A stretch of DNA of 64,000 nt from Companilactobacillus mishanensis (GCF_003946505.1 NZ_RHON01000005.1:170547-234546), one strand, 5' to 3'; numbered from the stretch's first letter, positions 52,986 through 62,874 are shown. Made by a program: numbers and translations. Notes: generated from the letters alone by a model not told the origin.

Positions 52986-55262
52986 ATGTCCCTAAATGAA
53001 ACAAAAAAAGACGAGCAAAAACGCGTTGATAACGTTGCCGAAATCATCAATGACAAAATCCAAAAAGCCACTGACGATCTCGCAAAGGCTCACTCTGAAA
53101 CAGGTAAGATCGAACGTAATTATGGCGAAAATACCAAGGTCAACACTTTTGAAGTCGATGACCAAATGGAAACCAATGCTTCTGTTCAACAGCAGAAACA
53201 GTTGGTTTATTTAGCTGTCGAAAATGAGAATATTCTTGAATCAAATAAATTGAAATTGGAAAATCTTCAAGGTTCTCCATATTTTGGAAGAATCGATATT
53301 GTTGAAGATGGCGAAAAAGACACTTTATATATAGGAACTTCAACATTGCAGGACGATGATGGTGATTTTCTGATATATGACTGGCGTGCACCTATTTCTG
53401 GTATTTATTACAATGGAACACTGGGCAAAGTCTCATATCCGACACCGACGGGAACCGCTGAAGTTGATCTCAAGCGCAAGCGTCAATTTCAAATAATCCA
53501 AAATAAAATTAAAAATATGTTCGACACCAATGAGACAGTTGGTGATGAAATTCTTCAATCAGTTTTATCAGAATACAGTGACGAATATTTAAAAAGTATC
53601 GTTGCAACTATTCAACACGAGCAAAATACAATTATTCGTGATACACATTCCGATGTTCTACTAGTGCAAGGTGTGGCCGGAAGTGGTAAAACATCTGCCA
53701 TCCTACAACGTGTTGCGTATCTTTTGTATCATAGTCGTTCTACATTGAGTGCAGACCAAATCATTTTATTTTCACCTAACAGACTTTTCAGTAACTATAT
53801 CTCTGAGGTATTGCCAAGTTTGGGTGAAAGAAATATGCGCCAGGTCACACTAAATGAGTTTATATCATTAAGATTAACTGGTATCCAAGTTGAAACACTG
53901 TTTGAACGCTATGAAAAAGATGAACGTAATTTACCTGAAACTATGGTAAACATGCGTTTATATAAAGAAAGTGCTGACTTTCTGACTGATTTGGAAAATT
54001 TGGAAAACAAGAATAAAAATCACTTGTTATACTTTGAAGATATTATCTTTGAAGGTCGTCCTTTCTTTACTAAGGAAGAAATTTCAGATATTTTTGAATC
54101 TCAGAATAAAGCTTTCAGCATCCCTGATAGATTTCTCAAGACCAAAAATACATTGATAAAACGACTACAAAAACGTATTCGCCATGATCGAGATGACGAC
54201 TGGGTCCAAGCTGAAATTGATAATCTTTCTGATGAGGATTTCCAACAAATAATCACCGATCACAAAATTGAGGAATCAACTAATCAACGTTCAATCATTG
54301 CTGAAGAGTTCTTGAAGGATCGTTATGCTCCAATCTATAATGCTTTGATCAACAATTATTTCTTTGATCCATACAAAGAATATCTTTACTTATTGAGTCA
54401 TATGCAACAAGATATCGTCTCTCAAAAAATCTGGGATACGATGATCGAAGCTATCGATCACAACGTTGAAGCTCATAAACTTAGCTTGAATGACGCAATT
54501 GCCACATTATATCTACGTGATTACATCACTGATAGCGGAATTAATGGTGGGATTCAACATATCTTCATCGATGAGATTCAAGATTACACGATGGCACAAC
54601 TAAAATACATCTCTCATGCATTTCCAAATGCTAAATTGACACTATTAGGTGACCGTTCGCAGGATGTGTTGACGAGTGCATATCGCAATAAGGATGTCAT
54701 AACTTCTATCAATGAATTGTTTGCAAAAAAGCATGTCACGATGATCAGCTTAAATCAGAGTTATCGTTCAACTGCTGAAATAACTAACTTCGCCAGTCAG
54801 CTTTTGCCAGATACAGAGAAAATAAAAGCATTTTCACGTAAAGGTGAAGTTCCAACTGTGAAAGTCTTCCCTGCTGAAACCGACTACTACAAAGGCCTGA
54901 AGGATACAGCCAGAGAATTGAACAAAAAGTACGAGACTGTCGCTATTCTGACAAGAAACCAGGCACAAGCCGAACAAGTTTATGCGCATTATGGTGATGA
55001 ATCATTAGTCACTTTGGTAACTGCAGATTATCGTTCAGTACCCAAGGGAATCTTGATCTTACCAATTTACTTGGCCAAAGGATTGGAATTTGATGCCGTA
55101 ATAGCACACAATGTATCGGCTGAAAACTATCCCGATAGTCGTAGTCGCGATACACTCTACACAATTTGTACACGTGCAATGCACAGTTTGACACTTTGTG
55201 CTGAAAAAGAGTTATCACCTTTGATCAAGATGCCAACTGAAATTCCAGAAAAAGTAAATTAA
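52986..55262 (+). CDS. helD: HelD-type UvrD-like helicase (RNA polymerase recycling factor)
   Basis: A 758-residue superfamily 1 ATPase. The N-terminal 100 residues form a charged coiled coil (NDKIQKATDDLAKAHSETGK) as in HelD, which inserts into stalled RNA polymerase. Walker A is VQGVAGSGKTSAILQRVAYL, Walker B FIDEIQDYT, and motif III-VI stretches are LLGDRSQ, LNQSYRST, LPIYLAKGLEFDAVI and YTICTRAMHSL. The ATG at 52986 is used because GAGAGG precedes it. Stand-alone, followed by a strong terminator. Confidence 0.9.
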   Translation: MSLNETKKDEQKRVDNVAEIINDKIQKATDDLAKAHSETGKIERNYGENTKVNTFEVDDQMETNASVQQQKQLVYLAVENENILESNKLKLENLQGSPYFGRIDIVEDGEKDTLYIGTSTLQDDDGDFLIYDWRAPISGIYYNGTLGKVSYPTPTGTAEVDLKRKRQFQIIQNKIKNMFDTNETVGDEILQSVLSEYSDEYLKSIVATIQHEQNTIIRDTHSDVLLVQGVAGSGKTSAILQRVAYLLYHSRSTLSADQIILFSPNRLFSNYISEVLPSLGERNMRQVTLNEFISLRLTGIQVETLFERYEKDERNLPETMVNMRLYKESADFLTDLENLENKNKNHLLYFEDIIFEGRPFFTKEEISDIFESQNKAFSIPDRFLKTKNTLIKRLQKRIRHDRDDDWVQAEIDNLSDEDFQQIITDHKIEESTNQRSIIAEEFLKDRYAPIYNALINNYFFDPYKEYLYLLSHMQQDIVSQKIWDTMIEAIDHNVEAHKLSLNDAIATLYLRDYITDSGINGGIQHIFIDEIQDYTMAQLKYISHAFPNAKLTLLGDRSQDVLTSAYRNKDVITSINELFAKKHVTMISLNQSYRSTAEITNFASQLLPDTEKIKAFSRKGEVPTVKVFPAETDYYKGLKDTARELNKKYETVAILTRNQAQAEQVYAHYGDESLVTLVTADYRSVPKGILILPIYLAKGLEFDAVIAHNVSAENYPDSRSRDTLYTICTRAMHSLTLCAEKELSPLIKMPTEIPEKVN

Positions 55263-55270
55263 AAAAAGAA

Positions 55271-55320
55271 CCAGCTGTATAGACTGCTTGGAAACATGGT
55301 TTCCAAACTGCCACAGCTGG
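55271..55320 (+). terminator. Terminator of helD
   Basis: CCAGCTGT pairs with ACAGCTGG and inside it TTGGAAAC with GTTTCCAA, followed by seven T. Confidence 0.93.
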
Positions 55321-55398
55321 CTTTTTTTATATAAATTTAATTTAAAATTCAACGATATTGAAGCTTTAACTACCGACCAATTTTGTCAGCACAAAAAA

Positions 55399-56529
55399 TT
55401 ATTCGGCTGGAACTCTATCAGTTATTTGACCTGCTTCAGGATCAGTAAGATAGTTGATGCTTTTACTCATCTCTAGGAACGATGCATCAGATTTAGCTGT
55501 CAAAGTCGATGCAGTCTGGCCTGAAGAGTGATTATCGGAATTTTTGAAAACGTCCATTTCATTAGTGGATAAATCTGATGGAGCAATAATATTATTCAAC
55601 TTGTCATATGTCACAGTCTGTCCACCACCAATTCGCAACATTTTTTCTTTACTGAGAAAAATGTATAAATAACCTAAACTGTCGCCAGTAGCAACACTTT
55701 TCTGTGAAAGGTCATATCCAGCCCTTGCAGCGTTTCTTTTCTGTTCGGAGTAAGTGTTATTTTGGTTTAAGGAAACTAAGGAATACTTCTGCAAATTTTG
55801 TATTGCTGAACGTTCGATACTGTCAAAACGTTTTTGATAGAAAAAGCCATCCTTGATCAATACTTTTCCACTATCTGTTGCGCTGGTCGTGGTTTCAGGT
55901 GCAACCCAAGTTCCATTTAGCTTATCGACAGGAACATTAGTAATGTCTTTTTTAACCCCAGTATCGAGATATGATTTCCCTCGTTCAATGGTTCTCAGAT
56001 CTTCAACATCACGATATTCTGCGGTCACTTGGTAAAGATGATTGCCATCAGCAATAAATCCGTCAGTCAAATCGACTCCATTAGACTCCGTCTGTAAGAA
56101 AATCAAATCCGATAATTGATCAATTGTGACGTTTGCGCCCAATTTCTTGAGGGAAGCGTTAATTTGTTCGACAGTCAAATAATGAATTGTATTTTGAGCT
56201 TCTTTTGTAACGTGACTTTCGATACCTTGTTTCCATTTTTTCAGAGAAACCTGATGGTATTCAATGGCACCATTATGGAATTTTTTATTCGAAGTGGACC
56301 AAGTTGTTTCCATTGAGGTTTTCTTCATTGAGGAGACAGAAATATCATTAGAAAGTGTATGTTTTTCCATGTTCGAACTAATCGATTTATCGAAGACCCA
56401 TGTCTTTGAAGACGAATTGAGAACTTTTTCCGTGTTCTTCTTTACGTGATTATCAGAGACTGTCTTATTACCACATCCTGTAATTCCAATTATGGTTAAT
56501 AGTAGTACAAGTAGTGAAATCTTTTTCAT
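55399..56529 (-). CDS. Predicted lipoprotein of unknown function
   Basis: The 376-residue protein has a lipoprotein signal (MKKISLLVLLLTIIGITGCG, lipobox ITGC with Cys19). The mature part is soluble and extracellular. I recognise no family or catalytic motif. Composition is rich in Ser, Thr, Asn and Lys, with segments such as HYLTVEQINASLKKLGANVT and LNGTWVAPETTTSATDSGKV. The latter resembles short repeats found in other lactobacillus lipoproteins of this size. It is divergent from the HAD gene, and a 22-bp palindrome lies between them. Confidence 0.75.
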   Translation of the reverse strand: MKKISLLVLLLTIIGITGCGNKTVSDNHVKKNTEKVLNSSSKTWVFDKSISSNMEKHTLSNDISVSSMKKTSMETTWSTSNKKFHNGAIEYHQVSLKKWKQGIESHVTKEAQNTIHYLTVEQINASLKKLGANVTIDQLSDLIFLQTESNGVDLTDGFIADGNHLYQVTAEYRDVEDLRTIERGKSYLDTGVKKDITNVPVDKLNGTWVAPETTTSATDSGKVLIKDGFFYQKRFDSIERSAIQNLQKYSLVSLNQNNTYSEQKRNAARAGYDLSQKSVATGDSLGYLYIFLSKEKMLRIGGGQTVTYDKLNNIIAPSDLSTNEMDVFKNSDNHSSGQTASTLTAKSDASFLEMSKSINYLTDPEAGQITDRVPAE

Positions 56530-56621
56530 AACTTACCTCTTTTATATTATCGAATTGGCCAATTTACAGCTTCAGGTAGGTAAAATTATCACATCAGTTG
56601 TCGATCGATTCTAGAGGAAAT

Positions 56622-56643
56622 CTGATATATTGTAATATATCAG
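56622..56643. promoter_or_regulatory. Perfect 22-bp palindrome in a divergent promoter region
   Basis: CTGATATATTGTAATATATC plus AG forms two perfect 10-base arms around GT. It lies 56 bases before the HAD gene and 92 bases before the lipoprotein gene. It looks like a dimeric repressor operator; no regulator gene is adjacent. Confidence 0.55.
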
Positions 56644-56698
56644 TAAATTGTAAAAACTAATTCTTACAAAATAATTTCGAGGGACTTGGGTAATTAAC

Positions 56699-57520
56699 AT
56701 GTATAAAATGATTGTTTGTGATTTGGACGAAACACTAATGAACGATGACGGGACCCTATCTGAAACTAATGCTGCAGCAATTAAGGCTGCCACAGCAAAA
56801 GGAGTATTTTTCGTACCAAATTCTGGGCGAAGCTACACATCATTTCAAAATGATCTGGAAACAATGGGTCTACTAAATAAAACCGACCAATACACGATTT
56901 CGTACAATGGAGGTCTAATTAGCGAAAATAAAGGTAATCGTGCAATTGCTATCAATTCCATGCCTTTTGAAATTGCTCAAAAAGTTTTTGAAACAGGGAT
57001 ATCAGTCCCAAGCGCCGACACTCATATCTATACTCAAGATAAATTGTATATTTATCATCCTAATGAAGATGATGCAAAATATCTTCATAACCGAGGCGTC
57101 TCTTTTGAAGAAATTAACGATGTAAACCTTGATCGTTTCAAAAACGATAATATTATGAAAATAATTATGGATTTACCAACCATGGACCAAAGAAAAAAGA
57201 TGCAACAAAAAGTTGAATCTGTTGTAGATCCACAACAACTAGCAGTGACCTTTTCATCAGATCGTTATGTAGAATTCAATCCGGCCGGAGTTGACAAAGG
57301 TACAGCATCAATTCAGTTGGGAAAGATTTTAGGAATCAAACCTGAAGAAATCATTTCAATTGGCGACAACAATAATGATTTACCGATGTTAAAGGCAGTT
57401 GGACTCCCAGTGAGTGTTGCAAATGGTATTGATGGTGTCAAAAAAGTAGCCAAGTACGAGACCTCTGTGGATAACAATCATGGTGCAATCGCAGAAGTCA
57501 TCAATAAATTTATCTTATAA
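56699..57520 (+). CDS. HAD-superfamily Cof-type sugar phosphatase
   Basis: The 273-residue protein has HAD motif I (MYKMIVCDLDETLMNDDGTL), motif II (FVPNSGRS), a Cof-type C2 cap, and motif IV (ISIGDNNNDLPMLKAVG). Cof/YidA-type HAD proteins dephosphorylate sugar phosphates, FMN or PLP; the substrate is not predictable. GAGGG lies upstream. Single gene followed by a terminator. Confidence 0.92.
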   Translation: MYKMIVCDLDETLMNDDGTLSETNAAAIKAATAKGVFFVPNSGRSYTSFQNDLETMGLLNKTDQYTISYNGGLISENKGNRAIAINSMPFEIAQKVFETGISVPSADTHIYTQDKLYIYHPNEDDAKYLHNRGVSFEEINDVNLDRFKNDNIMKIIMDLPTMDQRKKMQQKVESVVDPQQLAVTFSSDRYVEFNPAGVDKGTASIQLGKILGIKPEEIISIGDNNNDLPMLKAVGLPVSVANGIDGVKKVAKYETSVDNNHGAIAEVINKFIL

Positions 57521-57526
57521 AGAAAA

Positions 57527-57566
57527 AAAGATGATAATCATCCGAAAACGGAGAATTATCATCTTT
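57527..57566. terminator. Terminator after the HAD gene
   Basis: AAAGATGATAAT pairs perfectly with ATTATCATCTTT around 16 bases, with A and T runs outside. It lies 7 bases after the stop. Confidence 0.9.
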
Positions 57567-57622
57567 TTACTAATCTTTTATATTCAATTTAACAGTGACA
57601 CACACCAGATAAGTCGAAAGTA

Positions 57623-58303
57623 TTAAATCATTATTGTTCCAATCAAAGCCCCAATAATCGCAATGAACATCGGCATTTTCTCATCTTGTGTATACAAATA
57701 AGTAAAGGCATAGCATAAACCAAACACGGTATTCATGAAAAATTGTAACCATGTTCCAGGCAATGTTATTGCTCCAGCAATCAATCCACTGACGATGATC
57801 CCGCCGACAGCACTTGCTGGCGAGCTTTTTCTAAAGAAGTAGTTGAAAAAGAAACCGGTTGATACAAGCTGTTGTTGAACAGCTATTATCAATACATTTG
57901 CTATCAAATTAAAGATAAACACTTTTTGATCTGAACTTGTTACATCGTCATTCTTAAATTGTGGCAATTTTCCAGTGACCTGCAAATAGCTGATCATCAT
58001 ACGTAAAACTGTCATCAAAATAATCATTAATGTTATAAAACCAATATTATTTACTAATGAAGCCATAAATTTTTTGCTAGGCTCAGAGAAGCTACTACGT
58101 TCTCGCAAATATCTACGTATCATAAGAGCCAATGTAATTATTCCAAAAATAAAGAAAACAGCTACAACGATGGTATTAAGGCCATTCGCATTTGCAGCAA
58201 AGTTTTTTAGAATCAATGTTATAACAGCAAACGCTGTCCAAATTAGGTATCTTGAAAAATCGGTACCTGGTGACTCTCCTACTCGCATATATCGTTCTTC
58301 CAT
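57623..58303 (-). CDS. CPBP-like intramembrane protein, probably without protease activity
   Basis: A 226-residue protein with about six membrane segments. The segment IIAVQQQLVSTGFFFNYFFR occupies the place of the EExxxR glutamate motif of CPBP (Abi) intramembrane proteases, but the two Glu and the Arg spacing are not kept. MNTVFGLCYAFTYLYT resembles the last CPBP motif. It may be a catalytically dead relative or an unrelated membrane protein. Start MEERYMRVGES; no good ribosome site is obvious. Confidence 0.6.
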   Translation of the reverse strand: MEERYMRVGESPGTDFSRYLIWTAFAVITLILKNFAANANGLNTIVVAVFFIFGIITLALMIRRYLRERSSFSEPSKKFMASLVNNIGFITLMIILMTVLRMMISYLQVTGKLPQFKNDDVTSSDQKVFIFNLIANVLIIAVQQQLVSTGFFFNYFFRKSSPASAVGGIIVSGLIAGAITLPGTWLQFFMNTVFGLCYAFTYLYTQDEKMPMFIAIIGALIGTIMI

Positions 58304-58411
58304 TCAATAATTTTTCTTCACACATTATATCATACGAAGTGTCTTCATTTTTGTTCGCAATTCATCTATTATAGGAGTTACTTACTTTTATAGTAATTGT
58401 GGAGGGGACAA

Positions 58412-59563
58412 ATGAAAGAAAAACAAGGAAGGATCTTTTACCTTGATTTCATCAGAGTTTTAGCAATTTTTCTAGTAATATTTATACATGTTTCAGCAAT
58501 CGACACAACTTTACACATAGGTAGTACACAGTGGCAAATCACCAGAATCTTGAATTACCTTGCCCACGTCAGTGTACCAATGTTTTTCATGATCTCAGGC
58601 GCTCTGTTATTAAGCAATCCACGCACCGAATCGATTTCGTACACTTGGAAAAAACGTATTCCCAGAGTCGTGATTCCATTCGTGGCATGGTCACTTCTAT
58701 CAACATTCTTTATAGCACTATACGCCCATTCATTCGACTTGGGTGGAGCTTTAAAAATGTATGCACAGTTCTTATATCAACCGGTCTCACCAACATTATG
58801 GTTCATGTATCCATTGATTGGACTATATGTTTTGTCACCAGTATTAAGAACATTTGCCAAAAAAGCTAGTACCAAAATGTTGGTATACATTACGTCGATT
58901 TGGTTGATCACCAACTCATTGATGCCAACTTTATCACCATTCTTACCCAAGAGCATCATGCATGCACTCGAATTTAATCCTGCATCTAGTTTTTATCTCG
59001 TCGGTGGATTTGCAGGTTACTTTATTCTTGGATATTTGATCACTAGACTTGACGTCTCAAAAATCAGCTACTGGGCATTGATTCTAATTTTCTTGATCTG
59101 CCTTTTTGCTGGAGATGCTTATTCAACAGCTTATCCAAAAACAAATGACATGTGGAATCAGTATTACGTTACTTCTATCTTTGTTTTAATAATGTCACTA
59201 TCGTTTTATCTTATTCTACAAAAACTAGGTCAAAGAACCCAATCCGTTGGCGTTAAAAAAACTTTTGCCTTCTTTTCACCACTAGTTTTTGGAATCTATC
59301 TTGTTCATAATATTCTTATTTTATTCCTTGAACCTTGGTTCATGGCAAACTTACCTTATCAAGGACTATTAGCCACATTTACGAGATACTTTGCTGTCGC
59401 TATTTTGGCCTCCTTAATAATTTGGTTGCTAAGTTTGATCCCAGGTATAAACTATATTTTAACGGGGACACGAGGAGGAATAGGTAAAAATGAATACCAC
59501 TACAATAATCGGGATAGTTCTACTGATCATATTTCTGACGATCCACTTCATAGTGCTGAATAG
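58412..59563 (+). CDS. Acyltransferase-3 family membrane protein
   Basis: The 383-residue protein has about ten membrane segments and the acyltransferase-3 opening GRIFYLDFIRVLAIFLVIFI followed by HVSA, where the conserved His lies. WLITN, FMISGALLL and LWFMYPLIGLYVLSPVLR are typical. Such proteins O-acetylate or O-succinylate cell-surface polymers. The ATG at 58412 follows GGAGGGGACAA. It overlaps the 64-residue gene downstream, suggesting they act together. Confidence 0.9.
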   Translation: MKEKQGRIFYLDFIRVLAIFLVIFIHVSAIDTTLHIGSTQWQITRILNYLAHVSVPMFFMISGALLLSNPRTESISYTWKKRIPRVVIPFVAWSLLSTFFIALYAHSFDLGGALKMYAQFLYQPVSPTLWFMYPLIGLYVLSPVLRTFAKKASTKMLVYITSIWLITNSLMPTLSPFLPKSIMHALEFNPASSFYLVGGFAGYFILGYLITRLDVSKISYWALILIFLICLFAGDAYSTAYPKTNDMWNQYYVTSIFVLIMSLSFYLILQKLGQRTQSVGVKKTFAFFSPLVFGIYLVHNILILFLEPWFMANLPYQGLLATFTRYFAVAILASLIIWLLSLIPGINYILTGTRGGIGKNEYHYNNRDSSTDHISDDPLHSAE

Positions 59564-59684
59564 AAATACTGTTTATAAAAAAGAACATCACGTAAAGAAG
59601 ACACCATTGTTACCATATGTAATTGGTACCGGAATACTAAATCTGATTGGTTTAGCAGTCTTAATTTATGGAGTATTCCATTAA
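59490..59684 (+). CDS. Small two-TM membrane protein overlapping the acyltransferase gene
   Basis: A 64-residue protein with two membrane segments (residues 4-23 and 43-62) and a basic loop (YKKEHHVKKTP). GAGGAGG stands ahead of the ATG, a strong ribosome site inside the acyltransferase gene. The 74-base overlap in another frame and the terminator right after its stop indicate a real co-expressed gene. Family unknown. Confidence 0.72.
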   Translation: MNTTTIIGIVLLIIFLTIHFIVLNRNTVYKKEHHVKKTPLLPYVIGTGILNLIGLAVLIYGVFH

Positions 59685-59686
59685 AA

Positions 59687-59715
59687 AAGCTTGAGGAAAA
59701 TTTCCTCAAGCTTTT
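59687..59715. terminator. Bidirectional terminator before the LPQTG gene
   Basis: AAAGCTTGAGGAAA pairs perfectly with TTTCCTCAAGCTTT around one base, between convergent genes. Confidence 0.93.
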
Positions 59716-59733
59716 ATTTTTATACAAATATAA

Positions 59734-61728
59734 TTATTCTCTTCTACGTCTGAAGACAAATGCCATTCCAGCTAGAAGTGCCAATCCAGCTGCTGACAAA
59801 ATAGCTGATCTTTCAGCACCTGTTTGTGGCAACTTGCCATTCTTGTCATTAGCATTTTGATAAGGAACTTCTGGAATTATTGAATTTCCATTTGTATTCT
59901 TATCTACATTTGAAGTTGAAGTACTGTTTTCATCTGATTTTTCATCAGGCGAAGTAATATCTTCATCTTCTTCACCATCTTCACCTTCAGCAGACGTGTC
60001 GACATCAGGTTCGGCAGGGATTTCAGGACCACCTGGATTTTCAACATCAGGAACTTCAGGAGTTTCTGGATCCGTAACGCCTGGCGTCTCGGGTTCTTCT
60101 GGGTCTGTTACATCTGGTGTTTCGGGTTCCTCTGGATCTGTGACATCTGGTGTTTCGGGTTCCTCTGGATCTGTTACATCTGGTGTTTCGGGTTCCTCTG
60201 GATCTGTTACATCTGGTGTTTCGGGTTCCTCTGGATCTGTGACATCTGGTGTCTCTGGTTCTTCTGGATCTGTAACATCCGGTGTCTCTGGTTCTTCTGG
60301 CTCCTCAATACTTGGAACTTCGACGTCGGGATTTGTTATATCTGGTGTTTCGAAATCTTCCTCTTCGTCTTTAGTTTCGTCTTGAAGGTCCCATCTATGA
60401 GTTTCAGCATTAACGTTGACCTTATCGGCAACAATATTACCATCAAGGTTTTGACCAACATTAACAGTAGCATTAGGTGCTAGAACACTACCTTGGAAAA
60501 CACCATTCATATTGATATTTCCGTTGTGAAGCTTGTTTGAATTTGTACTATCAGTGAAATTCCAAAGTAAATGATTGTCACCGAAATACTCAGTTTCCTG
60601 ACTATTTCTGTCGGAACCATCGTCATAAACTATTTTGATTGGTGAATTTACGTTGTAATTTGAATCACCTTTAGTATCAACATTAATAATTACTGTAGGT
60701 CCACCTTCGGAGCTTGAAATACCCTTAATAGTTAGAGGTGTACTCCCATTCAAAACATCGGGATCTAAATTAATTATTATTTCGTTATTTTTATTTACTA
60801 CATAATCATTCACATCAATTACACGATTGTTCATATCGTCAAAATCGCTATTTGAAATATGATTTGGAGTTGATGCGTTAGCAAGGTTTGTAGATGAATT
60901 ACGAAGATTTTCAAATTCCTTAGCAAAATCAATATAGACTTGTCCATTTTTATCTTGATAAGTTTCTTGAGCAGTCAAATGGTCAATATCTTTTCCATCA
61001 ACATTTACACGATTTGGATTTGTAGTGTTAACATCAACACCTTCACCAAAAATAACCTTGTTGGTTCTTGTATCACCAGCAGAAACAAAAGAACTATTAG
61101 CGATATTAGTAATATTTTGAATATATGTAATTTCTTTATCTAATAATTCTTCATGGATATTTGTTCCAAAGTTGACGTTTCCATCCAAATTCTTAACCGC
61201 AAGATTACCATTTGTGTGTGCGTTTAATGTGGCGTCATTTGAAAAGATATGGAAATAAGCTGCAACGCCTAATGGATTATTAGCAACATTTGGATAATCA
61301 TCATAGACTGTACCACCGTCTTGGACTTCAGGATTACTTGTCGTAACAGGCTGATTATTTTGAACATCAGTTGTATCATTTTCTGCTTCTGGAGCAGTAA
61401 CATCCTCTGCTGAAGAATCCTCGTTTGTCAGATCACTGTTTTGTTCTGGTTCATCATTGTTAACAGTTAAATCATCAGCTTCTTGTTCTGGTGTCTCTAC
61501 TTGTGAGCTTGAAACATTTCCTTCCCCAATCTCACCGTCAGCGACATTTGTATCTGCCATTGATGTGTTAGTCAAAATTAAGAAAGACAATGCTGCGGCA
61601 CAAGTTGCAATACTGGAAAATGCCCATCTACTTTCTTTGAAATTCTTTGTTTTCAAAACCGATTCCCCCTCTGACAAAACAACCGAATTATCAACCGATA
61701 AATTAGTGTAATATGCATTATTTTTCAT
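59734..61728 (-). CDS. LPQTG-anchored surface protein with choice-of-anchor A domain and Pro-rich repeats
   Basis: A 664-residue cell-wall protein. The N-terminus has a long signal region (hydrophobic stretch about residues 37-58, FSSIATCAAALSFLILTNTS), then an acidic low-complexity part. A choice-of-anchor A-type domain follows from about 150 to 450 (NPLGVAAYFHIFSNDATLNA, GNVNFGTNIHEELLDKEITY, VFQGSVLAPNATVNVGQNLD). Seven 11-residue repeats of TPDVTDPEEPE follow as a stalk. The end is LPQTGAERSAILSAAGLALL, with the sortase motif at residues 633-637, a membrane segment and RRRRE. Likely an adhesin or matrix protein exposed on the cell. Confidence 0.9.
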   Translation of the reverse strand: MKNNAYYTNLSVDNSVVLSEGESVLKTKNFKESRWAFSSIATCAAALSFLILTNTSMADTNVADGEIGEGNVSSSQVETPEQEADDLTVNNDEPEQNSDLTNEDSSAEDVTAPEAENDTTDVQNNQPVTTSNPEVQDGGTVYDDYPNVANNPLGVAAYFHIFSNDATLNAHTNGNLAVKNLDGNVNFGTNIHEELLDKEITYIQNITNIANSSFVSAGDTRTNKVIFGEGVDVNTTNPNRVNVDGKDIDHLTAQETYQDKNGQVYIDFAKEFENLRNSSTNLANASTPNHISNSDFDDMNNRVIDVNDYVVNKNNEIIINLDPDVLNGSTPLTIKGISSSEGGPTVIINVDTKGDSNYNVNSPIKIVYDDGSDRNSQETEYFGDNHLLWNFTDSTNSNKLHNGNINMNGVFQGSVLAPNATVNVGQNLDGNIVADKVNVNAETHRWDLQDETKDEEEDFETPDITNPDVEVPSIEEPEEPETPDVTDPEEPETPDVTDPEEPETPDVTDPEEPETPDVTDPEEPETPDVTDPEEPETPDVTDPEEPETPGVTDPETPEVPDVENPGGPEIPAEPDVDTSAEGEDGEEDEDITSPDEKSDENSTSTSNVDKNTNGNSIIPEVPYQNANDKNGKLPQTGAERSAILSAAGLALLAGMAFVFRRRRE
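60068..60298 (-). repeat. 33-bp tandem coding repeats in the LPQTG gene
   Basis: About seven 33-base units encoding TPDVTDPEEPE (one variant TPGVTDPETPE). Several units are identical at the DNA level, so copy number is likely to vary between strains. Confidence 0.9.
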
Positions 61729-61884
61729 TAATCACGTGATAAAGAGTTATATCATGTTATAAATACTCAAAACAATGTAATTTGTGAATTTATATATTGA
61801 TATTTTTTTATTTATTGAATGTCATAAATCGATTATTATCCAAAAAAATTTTATCGTCAAGACCACTTTCAGAGAATAAAAAAA

Positions 61885-61906
61885 AATCCTGCATTTCTGC
61901 AAGATT
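61885..61906 (-). terminator. Terminator of the aldo/keto reductase gene
   Basis: On the minus strand AATCTTGCA pairs with TGCAGGATT (one wobble), followed by nine T-rich bases, 15 bases after the stop. Confidence 0.85.
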
Positions 61907-61921
61907 TTATAAACATTGTCA

Positions 61922-62785
61922 CTATTCTGGCAATGGTTTCTTAGCTGATTTTTCCAACCAAGCTGTATTATCTGGATCAGCGTAAATTCTCTTTCCAGTA
62001 TCAAGTGTAGCAATTTTCTTCATGTCATCTTCAGTCAATTCAAAATCAAAGATGTCGAAGTTTTCCTTCAAACGTGCTTCGTGGACTGACTTAGGAATAA
62101 TAACTGTATTACGTTGAATATGCCATCTCAGAATAACTTGTGCGACTGTCTTGTTATGCGCAGCGGCAATTTCCTTAAGAACAGCGTCATCAAAGATTCC
62201 ATCAGAACCACGTCCCATTGGACTCCATGCTTCATGAACGATTTCATTATCTTGAAGATAATTTACCAACTCTGTTTGTTGGAAGTAAGGGTGAGTCTCA
62301 ATTTGATCGATCACAGGTTTGATTTCTGTTTGAGACATCAAATCCTCCATGTGATGTTTCTTGAAGTTTGAAACACCAATAGATTTGATCTTTCCAGCTT
62401 TATACAGCTCTTCCATGGCTTTCCAGGAACCTACATAATCTGGAGCTGGCCAATGCACTAGATACAAATCAAGATAATCTAAACCTAATTTGTTTCTAGT
62501 TTTTTCGAAAGCTGCCATAGTCTTGTCGTAGCCATGGTCAGAATTCCAAACTTTTGAAGTAACGAAATACTCATCACGTTTGAGGCCGGATTCTTTCAAT
62601 GCTTCTCCAAGCCACTGCTCGTTGCCATAGTATGCAGCAGTATCGAAGTGACGATAACCAGCATCAATGGCCCACTTGATAGCTTTCATGAATTCGTCTT
62701 TATCCTTCATCAAGAAAACACCAAGACCGATTTGAGGAATTGTTTCTCCATTATTAAACGCGATTTCTGGTACATCTGTCATCAT
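61922..62785 (-). CDS. Aldo/keto reductase
   Basis: The 287-residue NADPH-dependent reductase has the AKR catalytic tetrad: AGYRHFDTAAYYGNE (Asp, Tyr), SKVW (Lys) and YLVHWPAPD (His), then IPKSVHEARLKENFDIFDFE for the cofactor. It is close to the diketogulonate reductase-type (Dkg) AKRs of lactobacilli. Substrate is probably a small aldehyde or methylglyoxal. GGAGGTAGATTA precedes the ATG at 62785. Single gene. Confidence 0.93.
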   Translation of the reverse strand: MMTDVPEIAFNNGETIPQIGLGVFLMKDKDEFMKAIKWAIDAGYRHFDTAAYYGNEQWLGEALKESGLKRDEYFVTSKVWNSDHGYDKTMAAFEKTRNKLGLDYLDLYLVHWPAPDYVGSWKAMEELYKAGKIKSIGVSNFKKHHMEDLMSQTEIKPVIDQIETHPYFQQTELVNYLQDNEIVHEAWSPMGRGSDGIFDDAVLKEIAAAHNKTVAQVILRWHIQRNTVIIPKSVHEARLKENFDIFDFELTEDDMKKIATLDTGKRIYADPDNTAWLEKSAKKPLPE

Positions 62786-62840
62786 TAATCTACCTCCATA
62801 AATGTGTCTATGCATTAACTTTATCATAATATATTAAAAA

Positions 62841-62868
62841 ATGAGTATCTCATTATCGAGATACTCAT
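62841..62868 (-). terminator. Terminator of the solute-binding protein gene
   Basis: ATGAGTATCTC pairs perfectly with GAGATACTCAT around six bases and is followed on the minus strand by six T. Confidence 0.93.
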
Positions 62869-62874
62869 CATCGG

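Noticed and set aside
59996..60385. Ser/Gly/Val-rich open frame on the plus strand
   Set aside because: It is the antisense of the TPDVTDPEEPE repeats in the LPQTG gene; its repetitive look comes only from those repeats.
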